A DNA stretch of 64,000 nucleotides from positions 310,001 through 374,000 of the forward strand of contig NZ_BMRZ01000002.1 in the NCBI RefSeq assembly GCF_014648895.1, in the 5' to 3' direction. The DNA comes from Streptomyces tanashiensis. Its GTDB lineage: Bacteria > Actinomycetota > Actinomycetes > Streptomycetales > Streptomycetaceae. Under the pieces are notes generated by a model. It searched no databases. It was not told the origin of the DNA and saw only the letters and a program-made list of their open reading frames with translations. This document shows positions 1-7,877 of the stretch, in pieces (the first letter of the stretch is position 1; each line of letters starts with the position of its first letter). A program made the translations under genes and the position numbers.

Positions 1-1
1 A

Positions 2-967
2 GAGGACTTCGACCCCACGGTCGTCCGGCGCGAGCTGGCCATCATCCGCGACGACCTGCACTGCAACGCGGTCCAGATCATCGGCGGCGACCCGGACCGC
101 ATCGAACTGGCCGCCGACGCCGCCGCGGAGCTCGGCCTGGAGGTCTGGTTCTCGCCCTACCCGCTGGAGCTGGATCCGGAGCAGATCCTCACGCTCTTCC
201 GCGACTGCGCCGAGCGGGCGGAACGCCTCCGCCGGCAGGGGGCCGCGGTCGTCTTCGTCGCCGGGGTCGAGCTGAGCGTGATGAACCGCGGCTTCCTGCC
301 CGGAGCGAGCCCCGAGGAGCGGGTCGAGCGGCTGATGAGCCGGCCCGAGCGGCGGGCCGACGCGATGCGGGAGCTCGGCGTGCGCATCAACGCGTTCCTC
401 CACGACGCCGTGGCCACGGTCCGCGAGCGCTTCCAGGGCCGGCTCACGTACGCGTCCATCCAGTTCGAACAGGTCGACTGGACCCCCTTCGACCTGGTGA
501 CGTACGAGCTGATCCGTTCCGCCGAGGTCGCCGACCGGTTCCGGGATGCGGTGCGCACCCTGGCCCAGGTTCCCAAGCCGCTCGCCGTCACCGGGTTCGG
601 CACTGCGGCCTACCGCGGCGCGGGAGACCGCGGTGGTCGTGTGCTGGAAGTGGTCGAGTACGACCCGGAGACGAAAGCCCCTGTGCGGCTGGACGGCGTG
701 TACGAGCGGGACGAGGCCGGCCAGGCCGCCTATCTGGGCGAACTGCTGGAGATCTTCGAGTCCGAGGGCGTGGACAGTGCGTTCGTGTTCCTCTTCGCCC
801 TGGCTGGCTATCCGCACCGCCCGGACGGCGACCCCAGGGACGACCTGGATCGGGCAGGCCTGGGCATTGTCGGACTCCTCGAAGGGCGCCGGGGTCAGAC
901 CTACCCCGACATGGAATGGGAACCCAAGGCTGCCTTCTCGGCCGTGGCGCAGCGGTATCGGAGGTGA
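2..967 (+). CDS. TIM-barrel-like hypothetical protein, 5' end outside the window
   Basis: The reading frame is open from base 2 and runs to a stop at 965-967, so the true start lies upstream and the annotated 321 codons are a C-terminal part. The protein alternates predicted beta strands and helices in the way of a TIM barrel (NAVQIIGGD, LGLEVWFSPYP, AAVVFVAGVELSV, VDSAFVFLFALAGYP). Similar Streptomyces proteins are often labelled 'abortive infection protein' or glycoside-hydrolase-like, but I cannot confirm a catalytic pair. It has no signal peptide in the visible part. The next gene is convergent and starts 65 bases further on. Function unknown; the coding status is solid. Confidence 0.8.
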   Translation, partial: EDFDPTVVRRELAIIRDDLHCNAVQIIGGDPDRIELAADAAAELGLEVWFSPYPLELDPEQILTLFRDCAERAERLRRQGAAVVFVAGVELSVMNRGFLPGASPEERVERLMSRPERRADAMRELGVRINAFLHDAVATVRERFQGRLTYASIQFEQVDWTPFDLVTYELIRSAEVADRFRDAVRTLAQVPKPLAVTGFGTAAYRGAGDRGGRVLEVVEYDPETKAPVRLDGVYERDEAGQAAYLGELLEIFESEGVDSAFVFLFALAGYPHRPDGDPRDDLDRAGLGIVGLLEGRRGQTYPDMEWEPKAAFSAVAQRYRR

Positions 968-1031
968 CATGCCCTGCGCACGGGCAGAGGGAGGCGGTAC
1001 GTGCCGGAAGGCCCCATCGGGCGCGGGGCCC

Positions 1032-1427
1032 TCAGTCCGCGAGGTGCCGCCGAAGGAACGGCGCAACCAGGAGGACGAGCAGGGTGAAGACGGCGAGGCG
1101 TTGCAGTCCTGACTGAGCGTGCAGGCCGCTGTGCTGGATGCCGTACACCGCGTACCAGTTGGCGGTGATGTCAGTCGCCATGATCGCGCAGCAGAGGTCC
1201 ATCCCTCGCCTCCTGCCGCTGATGAGCAGTCCGGCTGCGAGCGGATCGAGGAAGGCGAGCGAGGTCCAGTAGAGGTTGAGCCAGTTCGGTGCCCACTCAT
1301 AAGGGCGCAGGCCGTGACGGAGGAGGTCGGTGATGTGGGAGACGGCACCGACGAACAGCAGGACAGAAGCAAGGGCGAGAGCCGTCGCCACCGCCCATCG
1401 CGGAGCCTGACGCATCCATCTGGTCAC
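1032..1427 (-). CDS. Small four-helix integral membrane protein
   Basis: The protein has about 131 residues and roughly four hydrophobic segments: AVATALALASVLLFVGAVSH, LNLYWTSLAFLDPLAAGLLI, a weaker one around CCAIMATDITANWYAVYGI, and LAVFTLLVLLVAPFL. The frame extends to a GTG at 1478, but I prefer the GTG at 1427 because a GAGGAGGG ribosome-binding site lies about seven bases upstream of it, and nothing similar precedes 1478. I do not recognise a named family. It is convergent with the upstream TIM-barrel-like gene and divergent from the gene at 1562. Topology is a reading of hydrophobicity by eye. Confidence 0.7.
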   Translation of the reverse strand: MTRWMRQAPRWAVATALALASVLLFVGAVSHITDLLRHGLRPYEWAPNWLNLYWTSLAFLDPLAAGLLISGRRRGMDLCCAIMATDITANWYAVYGIQHSGLHAQSGLQRLAVFTLLVLLVAPFLRRHLAD

Positions 1428-1561
1428 ACCGTGGTCCCTCCTCGTTGTCCAGTGTCGCGATGGCTCTGACTCGCTCACTCACACCCACGCCCGGGAATCC
1501 GCTCGCCACGCCGTTCGACGTCATGGCAGCATGTGCCGCATGACGACGAACCCCAGGAGCC

Positions 1562-1951
1562 ATGCCGCGTAGCCGGCCGCACCACATCCGAACCCGCGTC
1601 GCCCACCTCCCGCCGCGCGAGACGCAGCGGGTGATCGACGGCCTGTCCGCGAGCTCCCTCTCCGAGATCAACCGGCTGGAACTCGACCGCAACTATCTGC
1701 AGCCAGGAGACATCAGCGCGGCCCTGCGTCTGTGGCAGAACTACGTACGCCGTCCCGAGAGAGATCTCTGGTACGACTACGAGTGGGGCCATGTACACGA
1801 GGACTGCTGCGGCGACCCTTTCGAAGCCCGCGCTCTCCTCGACACCGTGATGCAAGCCCTCTCGCCTCACAGCGCCCGCCAACTGAGGCGGGTCATCAGC
1901 AGGTCCGACGCCCTCTGGAACGGAACCTCACCGCCGTACCTCGCGGACTAG
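1562..1951 (+). CDS. Hypothetical protein, 129 residues
   Basis: The ATG is preceded by a good AGGAG site at 1555-1559. The product is soluble, rich in charged residues, and contains two conserved-looking patches: LPPRETQRVIDGLSASSLSE near the N terminus and WYDYEWGHVHEDCCGDPFEA in the middle. The C-terminal half (LLDTVMQALSPHSARQLRRV) looks helical. No membrane segment or signal peptide is present. I do not recognise a family. It stands alone between a divergent membrane-protein gene and a convergent hydrolase gene, so context gives no job for it. Confidence 0.65.
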   Translation: MPRSRPHHIRTRVAHLPPRETQRVIDGLSASSLSEINRLELDRNYLQPGDISAALRLWQNYVRRPERDLWYDYEWGHVHEDCCGDPFEARALLDTVMQALSPHSARQLRRVISRSDALWNGTSPPYLAD

Positions 1952-2017
1952 GGTTCAAGTGCACCTCAGCGGTACGACACATGACCACCGGCCACGTCTC
2001 CACGAAGGACCGGACCG

Positions 2018-2689
2018 CTACCGGCCCCGCACAGCGGCGGCGTACCGCTCAAGCCAATCGGCCACCTCCCTCGGGCGGCTCAGCGGCAGGCAGTGCCCAC
2101 CGTCGATCGCGTCGGCCTCGACACCCAGGCGGGCCTTGGCGACGCGGCGGCTCCACTCCTCGGGCATGAAGCGGTCGTCGCGGCCGATCAGTGCGCGGGA
2201 GGGGATGGAGGGCCACCGCTCCAGCGGCCAGGGCTGGTCCATCGGGGTCTCCTGTTGGATCCGCACACGGCGCTGCGCCTCGGCGGCCAGCTCGGGCGGG
2301 ACGTCGTGGTAGAACAGCGCCTCCTCGTCCTCGCCCTCCCCCGGGGCGCGGACGAGCTCGGTGAAGCCGGTGCCGGTCCACCACTCGTTCGCGCTCTCGC
2401 CGGGCCGCGGGATCATGCCGGCGACGAAGACGATGAGGTCGGCACCCGTGCGCTCGGCCACAAGGGGAGCGGTGAAGCCGCCCAGGGAGTGGCCGACGAC
2501 GACCAGGTCCGTCAGGTCACCGATCGCCTCGCCGACAGTGTCGGCGTACTCGTTCCAGGTCGCCTTGTCGTCCTCGCTGGGCAGGTCCACGGCCACCACG
2601 CCGTGCCCGTGCTCGCGCAACACCGCTTCCACCAGATGCCAGCTCCAGGCGCTGTCCTGGGCTCCATGGATCAGTACGAAGGTCGTCAC
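2018..2689 (-). CDS. Alpha/beta hydrolase (esterase-like)
   Basis: A 223-residue alpha/beta hydrolase fold protein: oxyanion-hole motif LIHGAQDSAWSW at residues 6-17, nucleophile elbow VGHSLGG with Ser68, and a C-terminal His in DGGHCLPLS. The size and the tight lidless layout fit the plant-type esterase/methyl-esterase branch, acting on a small ester or similar substrate; the substrate cannot be read. The frame extends to an ATG at 2725, but the GTG at 2689 is preceded by GGAAGGG and matches the usual start just before the first beta strand (TTFVLIHG). It lies upstream of the solenoid genes on the same strand with a gap of over 200 bases in the opposite sense, so no operon is implied. Confidence 0.85.
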   Translation of the reverse strand: MTTFVLIHGAQDSAWSWHLVEAVLREHGHGVVAVDLPSEDDKATWNEYADTVGEAIGDLTDLVVVGHSLGGFTAPLVAERTGADLIVFVAGMIPRPGESANEWWTGTGFTELVRAPGEGEDEEALFYHDVPPELAAEAQRRVRIQQETPMDQPWPLERWPSIPSRALIGRDDRFMPEEWSRRVAKARLGVEADAIDGGHCLPLSRPREVADWLERYAAAVRGR

Positions 2690-2791
2690 AGAATGATCCC
2701 TTCCTCGACTCTGCCGCGGCGACACCTGGGGCCCGGACCGGTCACGGCCACCAGCGGCCGACGACGAGGATCGAATCAGTGATACGCCGGA

Positions 2792-4357
2792 TCACGTCCC
2801 GCCGCCGAGCCGGGCGAGCGCGGGGGCGGCGTTCCTCAGGGCGAAGAGGTGATCGCTGCGGGAGAGCCGTTGCGTGGCCGCGCGCAGGAATGCCACGTAC
2901 GACGTCGGCGTATCGCTCGCGATCGTCTCTCCGGCCCGGCCGACGAGTCCCGGCACCCCGAAGGGGTGGTGCTGAACGGTGACGAAGGCCAGGACGGGAG
3001 CCAGGAGACGGCCCGGCAGATGAGGGATCAGCTTGACGACGACCTCGGCCCGTTTGAGCGCATCGGTCATGGCGGCGGAGGCTTCCCATGCCTGCTCAGC
3101 CACGGCCGTCCGGCGCTCCGCGGGAAGCCGGTCGATCACCTTCAGCAGCCTCTCGGCGCGCCACTCCGGAGGGGCGGACAGCGCCCTCTCCAGGGATCGC
3201 TCGGGGTGCTCCAGCTCGTACACGGCACCGGTCGCGAAGAGTCGGGGTGCTGCCACCGACTCTCGATCCATCATGGTGCGGAGCTTGTCCAGCAGCTTCG
3301 CGCGGTCCTCCGGCCACGGGATTCCGTCGGCTTCGCACCACGCCCTCCGCAGGATGGTCCGGCGTCGCTCCGCGGAGAGGTACGGCACCAGATCGGCCCG
3401 GAACCGAGCGCGTCGACGCATGGTCGCCCGGCGGCGCAGGACGCCCGCTTCCGGTGTCGCCTCCAGCAGTCCCGGGTCCTCGATCCCCAGCAGGACCATC
3501 CTGTCGAACAGCGAGGGATCGATCAGGAGCAGGGCAGGCGTGCGCTCGTCGCTGATGGCCTCCAGTGCCTGGTCCGCCAGCGCGTTCCGGTGTTCCTCCG
3601 GGACGCTCGCGAGCAAGCGGGCGAGTGATCCGGCCCGGTCGTACCCGTCGGGGAGGGCGATGGCGTCCGCCAGCGTCCCTTCGAGCAGTTCCCGTGTGCG
3701 CCCTTCGCGGAGATCGCCCGAGAACAGGGCCTGAGAGGACAGGAGTCGGCCCAGCGCATGAGCCCTCGGAGGGACGTCGGTGATGGCGTCGATCATGTCG
3801 AGGACCTGGTCCGGCAGGGATTCCCGCCGTTGTTCAGGCAGGTGGCGCGCGGCAGCGGCCAGGGTCTCGACGCGGGAGGACGGGGAGGGGATCGACTCCG
3901 CGGCATCCAGGCACATCTCGGCCACCGCTCGCCGGTGTTCGGGCGCCACGTTCTCCATGAGCGCTTTCAGCGTGCGGACTTGAAGGTAGCCGGAGTCCAC
4001 GCCGGCCATGATGGCCACAACCCGTCCGGCCAGGTCCAGCTGATGCGACAGGGCGGTGTGCCCGATCAGGTCGGTCACCGCCCCGGCGTCGTGGTGCCGC
4101 TGGTCGATGGCACCGGCCTCGGCCAGGAACCGTTCTGTCGCGGCTCGGCGGTGTTCCGGAGACAAGAGGTCGAGGAGCTCGGGCAGCATCTGGGCGCGCG
4201 CGTAACGGGAACCCGGCTTGTCGAGTTCCTCCACCAGCTGTTCGAGCACGGTGGGCAGATGCTCGGCCGGAAGGTGCTGGACCAGTCGCGTGCGATCGAG
4301 CAGCGTGTCCGGGTCGGTGACGGCTCCCGCCGCCTCCCGCAGGACGAGGTCCATCAC
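2792..4357 (-). CDS. Alpha-solenoid repeat protein, downstream frame of a split gene
   Basis: 521 residues made of helical repeats of about 36-40 residues. The recurring pattern is an R-x-x-x-L segment, then LP or a variant, then a basic run, an Ala-rich helix and an Ile or turn (for example RLLKVIDRLPAERRTAVAEQ and LARLLASVPEEHRNALADQA). Such HEAT-like units are common as the sensor part of large bacterial STAND/NLR-like proteins, but here no NTPase or effector domain is attached. It starts at a GTG directly followed by ATG, and these overlap the TGA stop of the upstream frame. The first residues (MDLVLREAAGAVTDP) complete the last, interrupted repeat of the upstream frame, so the two frames were probably one gene. 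Cytoplasmic; function not known. Confidence 0.75.
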   Translation of the reverse strand: MMDLVLREAAGAVTDPDTLLDRTRLVQHLPAEHLPTVLEQLVEELDKPGSRYARAQMLPELLDLLSPEHRRAATERFLAEAGAIDQRHHDAGAVTDLIGHTALSHQLDLAGRVVAIMAGVDSGYLQVRTLKALMENVAPEHRRAVAEMCLDAAESIPSPSSRVETLAAAARHLPEQRRESLPDQVLDMIDAITDVPPRAHALGRLLSSQALFSGDLREGRTRELLEGTLADAIALPDGYDRAGSLARLLASVPEEHRNALADQALEAISDERTPALLLIDPSLFDRMVLLGIEDPGLLEATPEAGVLRRRATMRRRARFRADLVPYLSAERRRTILRRAWCEADGIPWPEDRAKLLDKLRTMMDRESVAAPRLFATGAVYELEHPERSLERALSAPPEWRAERLLKVIDRLPAERRTAVAEQAWEASAAMTDALKRAEVVVKLIPHLPGRLLAPVLAFVTVQHHPFGVPGLVGRAGETIASDTPTSYVAFLRAATQRLSRSDHLFALRNAAPALARLGGGT

Positions 4358-5244
4358 CTTCTCCCGCTGCCCGGGGGCAGGCTCGGGGCCAGGTCGGCCA
4401 GCTCCCGCACGCGTGCGTTCTTGTTCACGATGGCGGTCGCGTCGTTCAGTGCCCGCGCCAGTACCTCCTGTCTGCGAGCGGCGGGAAGGTGGCGAGCCAC
4501 GAGTCTCAGCGCCCGGACGCGCGAGGAATCCCTCAGGCGGTGCGCGGCCGAAAGTACGGACTCCGCCGGGAGCGACCCGCTCCCGGCGGGGAGGTGTTCG
4601 AGCAGCTCGGCCATCGCCCGTGCCCAGCTGCCGTATCGGTCGTCCGGGATGCTCACCACGGCCCTCCAGGCCCGCTCGACGGAGTCCGCCCGGAGGTGCT
4701 GCGGCAGCCGCTCGATCACACCGGTCAGTGCCTGCGCACGGGCAGCGGGGTGACTGATCCGCTCCGCGGCCAGCTGAGCCGACCGGACCATCCCCACCTG
4801 GTCTGCGGGCGGCACGTACTGGACCAGGTCGGTGAACGTCCCGGCGCGGGCCTGCGGATTCTCCAGGCCGGCCGCGATGCCCCGGACGTCACCCGCCACC
4901 GCCGGCCAGTGCCCGGCGGGCATGGAGGCGACCACCCTGACCAGCTCTCGGCCACGGAAATGGTCACTGGCGACGCCGGACACGGCGTGCAGTGCCGCCT
5001 CGATCACCTCCCGCTGCCCTTCGGCAGGCATGAGGGGGACCAAGGAGGAGAGCGCGTGTGCCCGCGTCTGGTTGCTCGTCAGCCTCCGAGCGAAGGCCAG
5101 GGGTGCCTCCGGCGCCGACCGCGCTCGCCGGACGCCTGCACCCGTATCGAATCTCGCCCCATGCCAGGACGGTAACGGTGCGGGCGCCGTGCGCGTGGAG
5201 CACTTCGCCGCATCTCCCCGATCGCGCCGCGCGTCCCCCGCCAT
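4354..5244 (-). CDS. Alpha-solenoid repeat protein, upstream frame of a split gene
   Basis: About 296 codons. From roughly residue 45 it carries the same 36-residue helical repeats as the downstream frame (LTGVIERLPQHLRADSVERA, LRLVARHLPAARRQEVLARA, VRELADLAPSLPPG). The last repeat is cut at GSGRR-stop; adding one base in the run at 4370-4377 gives GQREKVMDL and joins it to the next frame. The start is uncertain. The open frame reaches 5427, but that part overlaps the neighbouring monooxygenase-like gene and a terminator hairpin, so I chose the ATG at 5242-5244. The first 45 residues do not look like repeat sequence and the true N terminus may be lost. Treat as part of a frameshifted gene unless resequencing shows otherwise. 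Confidence 0.6.
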   Translation of the reverse strand: MAGDARRDRGDAAKCSTRTAPAPLPSWHGARFDTGAGVRRARSAPEAPLAFARRLTSNQTRAHALSSLVPLMPAEGQREVIEAALHAVSGVASDHFRGRELVRVVASMPAGHWPAVAGDVRGIAAGLENPQARAGTFTDLVQYVPPADQVGMVRSAQLAAERISHPAARAQALTGVIERLPQHLRADSVERAWRAVVSIPDDRYGSWARAMAELLEHLPAGSGSLPAESVLSAAHRLRDSSRVRALRLVARHLPAARRQEVLARALNDATAIVNKNARVRELADLAPSLPPGSGRR

Positions 5245-5253
5245 CCACACGCC

Positions 5254-5284
5254 GATGCCCCGGACGTGGCGGGTCCGGGGCATC
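5254..5284 (-). terminator. Perfect 12-bp hairpin after the monooxygenase-like gene
   Basis: Arms 5254-5265 and 5273-5284 (GATGCCCCGGAC / GTCCGGGGCATC) are perfectly complementary with a seven-base loop. It lies about 30 bases downstream of the stop of the gene ending at 5315 on the minus strand. There is no strong T run, as is usual in high-GC actinobacteria. It also argues against the solenoid gene starting upstream of it. Confidence 0.7.
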
Positions 5285-5314
5285 TGGCGAAGCTCAGACT
5301 CTGCCTGAACGCCC

Positions 5315-5608
5315 CTACCTGACGACGACGTTGTGCGCCGGAATGATCGTCGGCTGCACGTCGGCCTGGCCGAGGTCCTCCAGGATCGGGCCGAACGTCT
5401 TCGCGTGGTGCTCGAGGGCCTCGACACTCTCCCAGACCTCGGTCACGCGGAACCCACCGTCGACCGGCCCCGCCGCGTGAGAGATGAGGCCCGTGTTCGG
5501 CAGGTCTGCGAACTGCGTGAAGCCCCGCCCATCGGTCACCCGCTCGATGACCGTGTCATAGAGCTCCTGCCCGGCGCCGGAGAATTCGAAGGTGACGATG
5601 ACAGCCAT
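5315..5608 (-). CDS. Antibiotic-biosynthesis-monooxygenase-like (ABM / dimeric alpha-beta barrel) protein
   Basis: 97 residues with the ferredoxin-like pattern of the ABM/dimeric alpha-beta barrel superfamily: strand AVIVTFEFSG, helix GQELYDTVIERVT, then GFRVTEVWESVEALEHHAKTFGPILEDLG, where strand VTEVWES followed by the helix with HH is the typical family signature. Members act as cofactor-free oxygenases, heme-degrading proteins or simple ligand binders; which one applies cannot be read here. I chose the ATG at 5608 rather than the frame start at 5653 because MAVIV begins the first strand. A hairpin terminator follows. The gene stands alone. Confidence 0.75.
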   Translation of the reverse strand: MAVIVTFEFSGAGQELYDTVIERVTDGRGFTQFADLPNTGLISHAAGPVDGGFRVTEVWESVEALEHHAKTFGPILEDLGQADVQPTIIPAHNVVVR

Positions 5609-5803
5609 GGAGATGCCCCTTGCCTCGGTCCGTCCGCCGCACGGCTGCGGCAACGCCCCGCGATTCTAGCCGTACGTAACCAAGGGAATGCACAGAGCGA
5701 CGAAACGCTCCCCGCTCCGACCAGGACCCGGATACATCGGACGGACTGATCGGGAACTCGGCCGACAGCCGAGGTGCTCCGGTTGCCCCCTGGCGAAGCA
5801 AGT

Positions 5804-5833
5804 CGGCCCGCCCTCGCGTGCGAGGGCGGGCCG
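5804..5833 (-). terminator. Strong GC hairpin after the small secreted protein gene
   Basis: Arms CGGCCCGCCCTCG (5804-5816) and CGAGGGCGGGCCG (5821-5833) are perfectly complementary with loop CGTG. It lies about 75 bases past the stop of the minus-strand gene ending at 5909 and between it and the next minus-strand gene. A Rho-independent type terminator is likely. Confidence 0.65.
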
Positions 5834-5908
5834 TTGCCGCAGGCCGTGCGCGGTCACGGCACGCGCGGGTCCTTCAGAGCGGTGTCCGTTGCCGGACGTG
5901 ACCGCAGG

Positions 5909-6142
5909 TCAGTGGGCGCCGAGGAAGGAACCCTCCGCGCCCTCTTCCCAACCCTTGTCCGAGCAGGAGCCGGTGAAGATCGTTCCGTACACGGACGGAA
6001 CGCCGCTCACCGAACAGTGCGAGCTGAAGCCGGCGCCACCCTCGTCGAAGTACCCGATCCCGACGCCGTCGTTGGCGAGCGCGGCACCGGCGCCGCCCAG
6101 CAGAATCCCCACGGCCAGAACAGACGCGGCCAGAGAACGCAT
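5909..6142 (-). CDS. Small secreted protein with two cysteines
   Basis: 77 residues. The N terminus MRSLAASVLAVGILLGGAGA is a classical Sec signal peptide with probable cleavage after AALA (before NDGVGIGYF), leaving a mature peptide of about 53 residues. The mature part is Gly-rich and has two Cys (HCSVSG and GSCSDKG) that could form one disulfide. The C terminus (GWEEGAEGSFLGAH) is short and polar. Small secreted peptides of this kind are frequent in Streptomyces, often near spore or surface functions, but I do not recognise this one. It is a single gene with its own downstream hairpin. Confidence 0.7.
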   Translation of the reverse strand: MRSLAASVLAVGILLGGAGAALANDGVGIGYFDEGGAGFSSHCSVSGVPSVYGTIFTGSCSDKGWEEGAEGSFLGAH

Positions 6143-6391
6143 AGCTACTCCTCAATGTCTCCGTGTGACGTGCCAGAAAGTGGCCGTCGCGCGGTCAAAC
6201 GCCGCACGGAGGCAACGAGACACGACGTCTCACTCCAATGCCGGACAGCCGGTCGCGGGGCCTTCCAGAGCGCAGAAACGTTGCCTTCCAGCCACCCCTT
6301 GAAAAATCGTGATCACCCCCGTGACCTGGGATTCACCACCTCGGCTCAGCGCCCGGGTCACTCGTTCGGCAGGTCCGACGCAGCGCGCGGA

Positions 6392-7630
6392 CTACCGGGA
6401 CCCGGCCGCCACGGCGACGATCGCCCGCACCTGGGCGATGATGTCGAGACGGTTCCGTACGAACTCCTCGTCCGTGACCGTTCCCGTCGCCGGGTCGGTG
6501 TTTCCGGGGCCGAACTGAAGGACCGGAGTGTGCACATGGCCGCCGGGCAGCCGCGTCAGGCCGAGGCGGTCGCGCAGCAGGGTGACCCGGTAGGCGATCT
6601 CGTTGGACAGATAGTTCCCGCCACCGCCCGCCCGGGCGGCGGAGCCGGGAGTCGGCCCGTCGGGGCGGACCACGGGAGTGTCGGTCCCGACCGGCAGCTC
6701 GGTCACCGAGGTGTTGTCGTACACCGGGAAGCGGCCGGTGGATGCCGCCGTGATCGCTGCGTACGGAAGGGTCGTCGACGTCCACTGGGGCTGCGTGGCC
6801 GCATCCGCGACGGGCACGGTCTCCGTGCGGGACAGGTTCTCGTTGTCGGGGAAGCCTCCGCGCCAGGCTCCGTTGGTCCGCTCGATGTCGAACCGTCCGG
6901 GCCGGCCCTGGCTCACCGTGGTGAAGAGATCCACCTTCGGCAGGTGCGGACGCAGGGTCCGCTCGACCGTGCCGTCGGCGAAGTCCTGCCAGCGGACGGG
7001 GAAGACGGCCGTCTCGACCCGCGCGAGTGAACCGTCGGACGTACGCAGCCAGGTGCCGTCCAGGGCGAGCGCGGTCGCTCCGGAGGGGTTGCTGATCCGG
7101 GTGTCGCGGTCGAGCGTGAACGGGTCGAAGCCGGTCAGCAGGATCCGCTTCACGCCCTTCCCCGCCGGGTAGCGGATCGAGTCCTGGCCGCGCGAGGAGC
7201 GTTCGAGGCGGTCGAGCAGCCGGCTCCGGCCCTCCTCCGTGATCCCGAATCCGGGTTGCCAGCTGCGGAGTTCACGGGTGAGCGCGAGTCGCGACCAGTA
7301 CAGGGGCCGGTCGTCGTCCCGCGAGAGGTCGCCTCCCGCCGCTCCCCTGCCCTGGGCCCTGTCCACAGCGCGCCGCCAGAGCCCCGATCCGTACCGGGCG
7401 GCCGTCCGCTCAGCCGCCGCGAAGGAGTCGGTGTCGGCGAGCGCGTCGGCGAACTCCGGTGCCAGGGAGGCGAATCCACTGCGCTTCAGGATCTCCTGCG
7501 GTGCGGCCCGGTCGAGCCGGGCCTCCTCGACGGAGACCGTGGCCGGTGCGGCGGCCGAGGCGGGCGGGGTCGCCAAGGCCAGGGAGACGGCGGCGAGGGG
7601 GAGGGCGACTGCACTGCGTATCGAGGTCAC
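6392..7630 (-). CDS. Secreted pyroglutamyl-peptidase-I-like protein with Ser in place of the catalytic Cys
   Basis: 412 residues with a Sec signal peptide (cleavage likely near ASAAAP, residues 25-30), an uncharacterised helical region to about residue 155, then a C15 pyroglutamyl-peptidase-like fold: ILLTGFDPF at 163-171 and GGHVHTPVLQ at 363-372. In the C15 family the nucleophile sits in a motif like (T/R)-(F/Y)-(V/L)-C-N; here it reads GNYLSNEIAYR with Ser342 at the Cys position. The expected His is present. Either the protein is a non-cleaving binder or it uses Ser. It is exported, whereas classical Pcp is cytoplasmic and about 215 residues. The gene is divergent from the ECF sigma gene at 7878. 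Confidence 0.75.
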   Translation of the reverse strand: MTSIRSAVALPLAAVSLALATPPASAAAPATVSVEEARLDRAAPQEILKRSGFASLAPEFADALADTDSFAAAERTAARYGSGLWRRAVDRAQGRGAAGGDLSRDDDRPLYWSRLALTRELRSWQPGFGITEEGRSRLLDRLERSSRGQDSIRYPAGKGVKRILLTGFDPFTLDRDTRISNPSGATALALDGTWLRTSDGSLARVETAVFPVRWQDFADGTVERTLRPHLPKVDLFTTVSQGRPGRFDIERTNGAWRGGFPDNENLSRTETVPVADAATQPQWTSTTLPYAAITAASTGRFPVYDNTSVTELPVGTDTPVVRPDGPTPGSAARAGGGGNYLSNEIAYRVTLLRDRLGLTRLPGGHVHTPVLQFGPGNTDPATGTVTDEEFVRNRLDIIAQVRAIVAVAAGSR

Positions 7631-7801
7631 TGGGGTCCTTTCGTACGAACGAGGTGTTCCGTGAGCAGTGGACCTTCGCCAAGGAACTCATGCCAGGGCG
7701 CACTCACCCCGCTGGCCGAAAGTGCCACCGTGCCTCGCGCGGAACCCGTCGCAAGACGTGTGTCGTCCGCGCGCAGCCGTGTGACCACCATCACCTTGGT
7801 T

Positions 7802-7815
7802 CACGGGATCCCGTG
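7802..7815. promoter_or_regulatory. 14-bp perfect palindrome in the divergent promoter region
   Basis: CACGGGATCCCGTG is a perfect palindrome lying between the divergent pyroglutamyl-peptidase-like gene (start 7630) and the ECF sigma gene (start about 7878). A candidate ECF-like -35 (GTCAACC) follows at 7814-7820. A regulator-binding role is plausible from position alone; it could also be chance. Confidence 0.3.
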
Positions 7816-7877
7816 TCAACCGGGAGACCCACGGCAGGCGTATGCGGGGTGTATTCGGAGATCCAGGAGTGTGTTCG

